Assembly: GCF_900545205.1 (NCBI RefSeq)
Contig: NZ_UQYC01000024.1
Location: forward strand, 1-23,232
DNA length: 23,232 bases
Source: an uncultured Veillonella sp.
GTDB lineage: Bacteria; Bacillota; Negativicutes; Veillonellales; Veillonellaceae
Direction: 5' to 3'
Made by a program: the position numbers and the translations under genes. The first letter of the stretch is position 1; each line of letters starts with the position of its first letter. The notes under the pieces are model-generated. The model was not told the DNA's origin. It did no database searches and saw only the letters and a program-made list of their open reading frames with translations. Shown one piece after another: positions 22,969-23,232 of the stretch.

Positions 22969-22978
22969 AATCAAGTCG

Positions 22979-23174
22979 CCAGTTGATGAAACACTTCGAA
23001 AGAGGTCGTGGAAACTGGTACAGATCTTTGAAAACTGAACAATGATAGGTAATCAATCAATACGATTGAACATATGCCAGAGTGCGGGTTTTGACAAAGT
23101 CAAAACCAACCATAATTCAAAGTTACTTAAATGTAACGACAACAAATAATGAGCTATTCAAATAGCTTCAAGAT
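22979..23174 (+). ncRNA. rRNA operon leader with boxA-like motif
   Basis: The leader contains several stems: CCAGTT (22979-22984) with AACTGG (23013-23018); GGTTTTGAC (23087-23095) with GTCAAAACC (23099-23107); GTTAC (23122-23126) with GTAAC (23133-23137); and AGCTAT (23152-23157) with ATAGCT (23162-23167). GATCTTTGAAAACTGAAC (23023-23040) matches the boxA-like antitermination sequence common before rRNA genes of Gram-positive lineages. These parts would serve antitermination and precursor processing. Confidence 0.7.
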
Positions 23175-23232
23175 ATCTTGGAGAGTTTGATCCTGGCTCA
23201 GGACGAACGCTGGCGGCGTGCTTAACACATGC
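23175..23232 (+). rRNA. 16S ribosomal RNA, 5' end (truncated by window)
   Basis: AGAGTTTGATCCTGGCTCAG begins at 23182, which corresponds to E. coli position 8, so the mature 5' end is near 23175. The following GGACGAACGCTGGCGGCGTG and CTTAACACATGC match Negativicutes/Firmicutes 16S. Only about 58 bases are inside the window. Confidence 0.98.

Noticed and set aside
1..23232. CRISPR arrays, tRNA genes and prophage genes
   Set aside because: No regularly spaced direct repeats, no tRNA-like cloverleaf and no phage-type genes were found on either strand.

Overview
The window looks like a chromosomal segment of a Negativicutes bacterium, most likely Veillonella or a close relative. The base composition is AT-rich, and ribosome-binding sites are Firmicutes-type (AAGGAGGTGA before rpsP). 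The 16S rRNA 5' end at the right edge reads GGACGAACGCTGGCGGCGTG. All genes but one run left to right, towards the rRNA operon. Genus assignment is inference from the 16S start and gene order; no search was run.

Layout. (1) 1-60: a double hairpin that may be the end of an IS200/IS605-type element. (2) 155-820: an orphan ECF-transporter S component followed by a bidirectional terminator shared with (3) 851-2176, minus strand: an RclA-type flavin disulfide reductase. (4) 2366-5534: the SRP/translation operon ylxM-ffh-rpsP-khpA-ylqD-rimM, closed by a terminator that uses the last rimM codons. (5) 5655-11223: trmD, an NAD(P)-binding protein, a four-gene membrane/ATP-grasp cassette (DUF4178 - DUF350 - small YgiB/YjfM-like membrane protein - glutathionylspermidine-synthase-like enzyme) and a SPOUT RNA methyltransferase. 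(6) 11233-11970: yebC and a terminator. (7) 12101-18032: ruvC-ruvA-ruvB, a SpoIID/LytB protein, queA and tgt. (8) 18043-21155: yajC, a 5-formyltetrahydrofolate cyclo-ligase, secD and secF, closed by a strong terminator. (9) 21316-22556: an MFS transporter with its own promoter. (10) 22844-23232: tandem rRNA promoters, a structured leader with a boxA-like motif, and the first ~58 nt of 16S rRNA.

Most of the window is housekeeping: co-translational targeting (Ffh) and export (SecDF-YajC), ribosome maturation and tRNA modification (S16, RimM, TrmD, KhpA, QueA, Tgt), and Holliday-junction processing (RuvABC). The accessory part of most interest is the 7180-10610 cassette. It parallels the E. coli yjfK-yjfL-yjfM-yjfC envelope-associated genes and sits inside a translation-gene neighbourhood. 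In related Firmicutes trmD is usually followed closely by the SPOUT methyltransferase and rplS; here rplS is absent from the locus. The chemical product of the ATP-grasp enzyme in this cassette is unknown.
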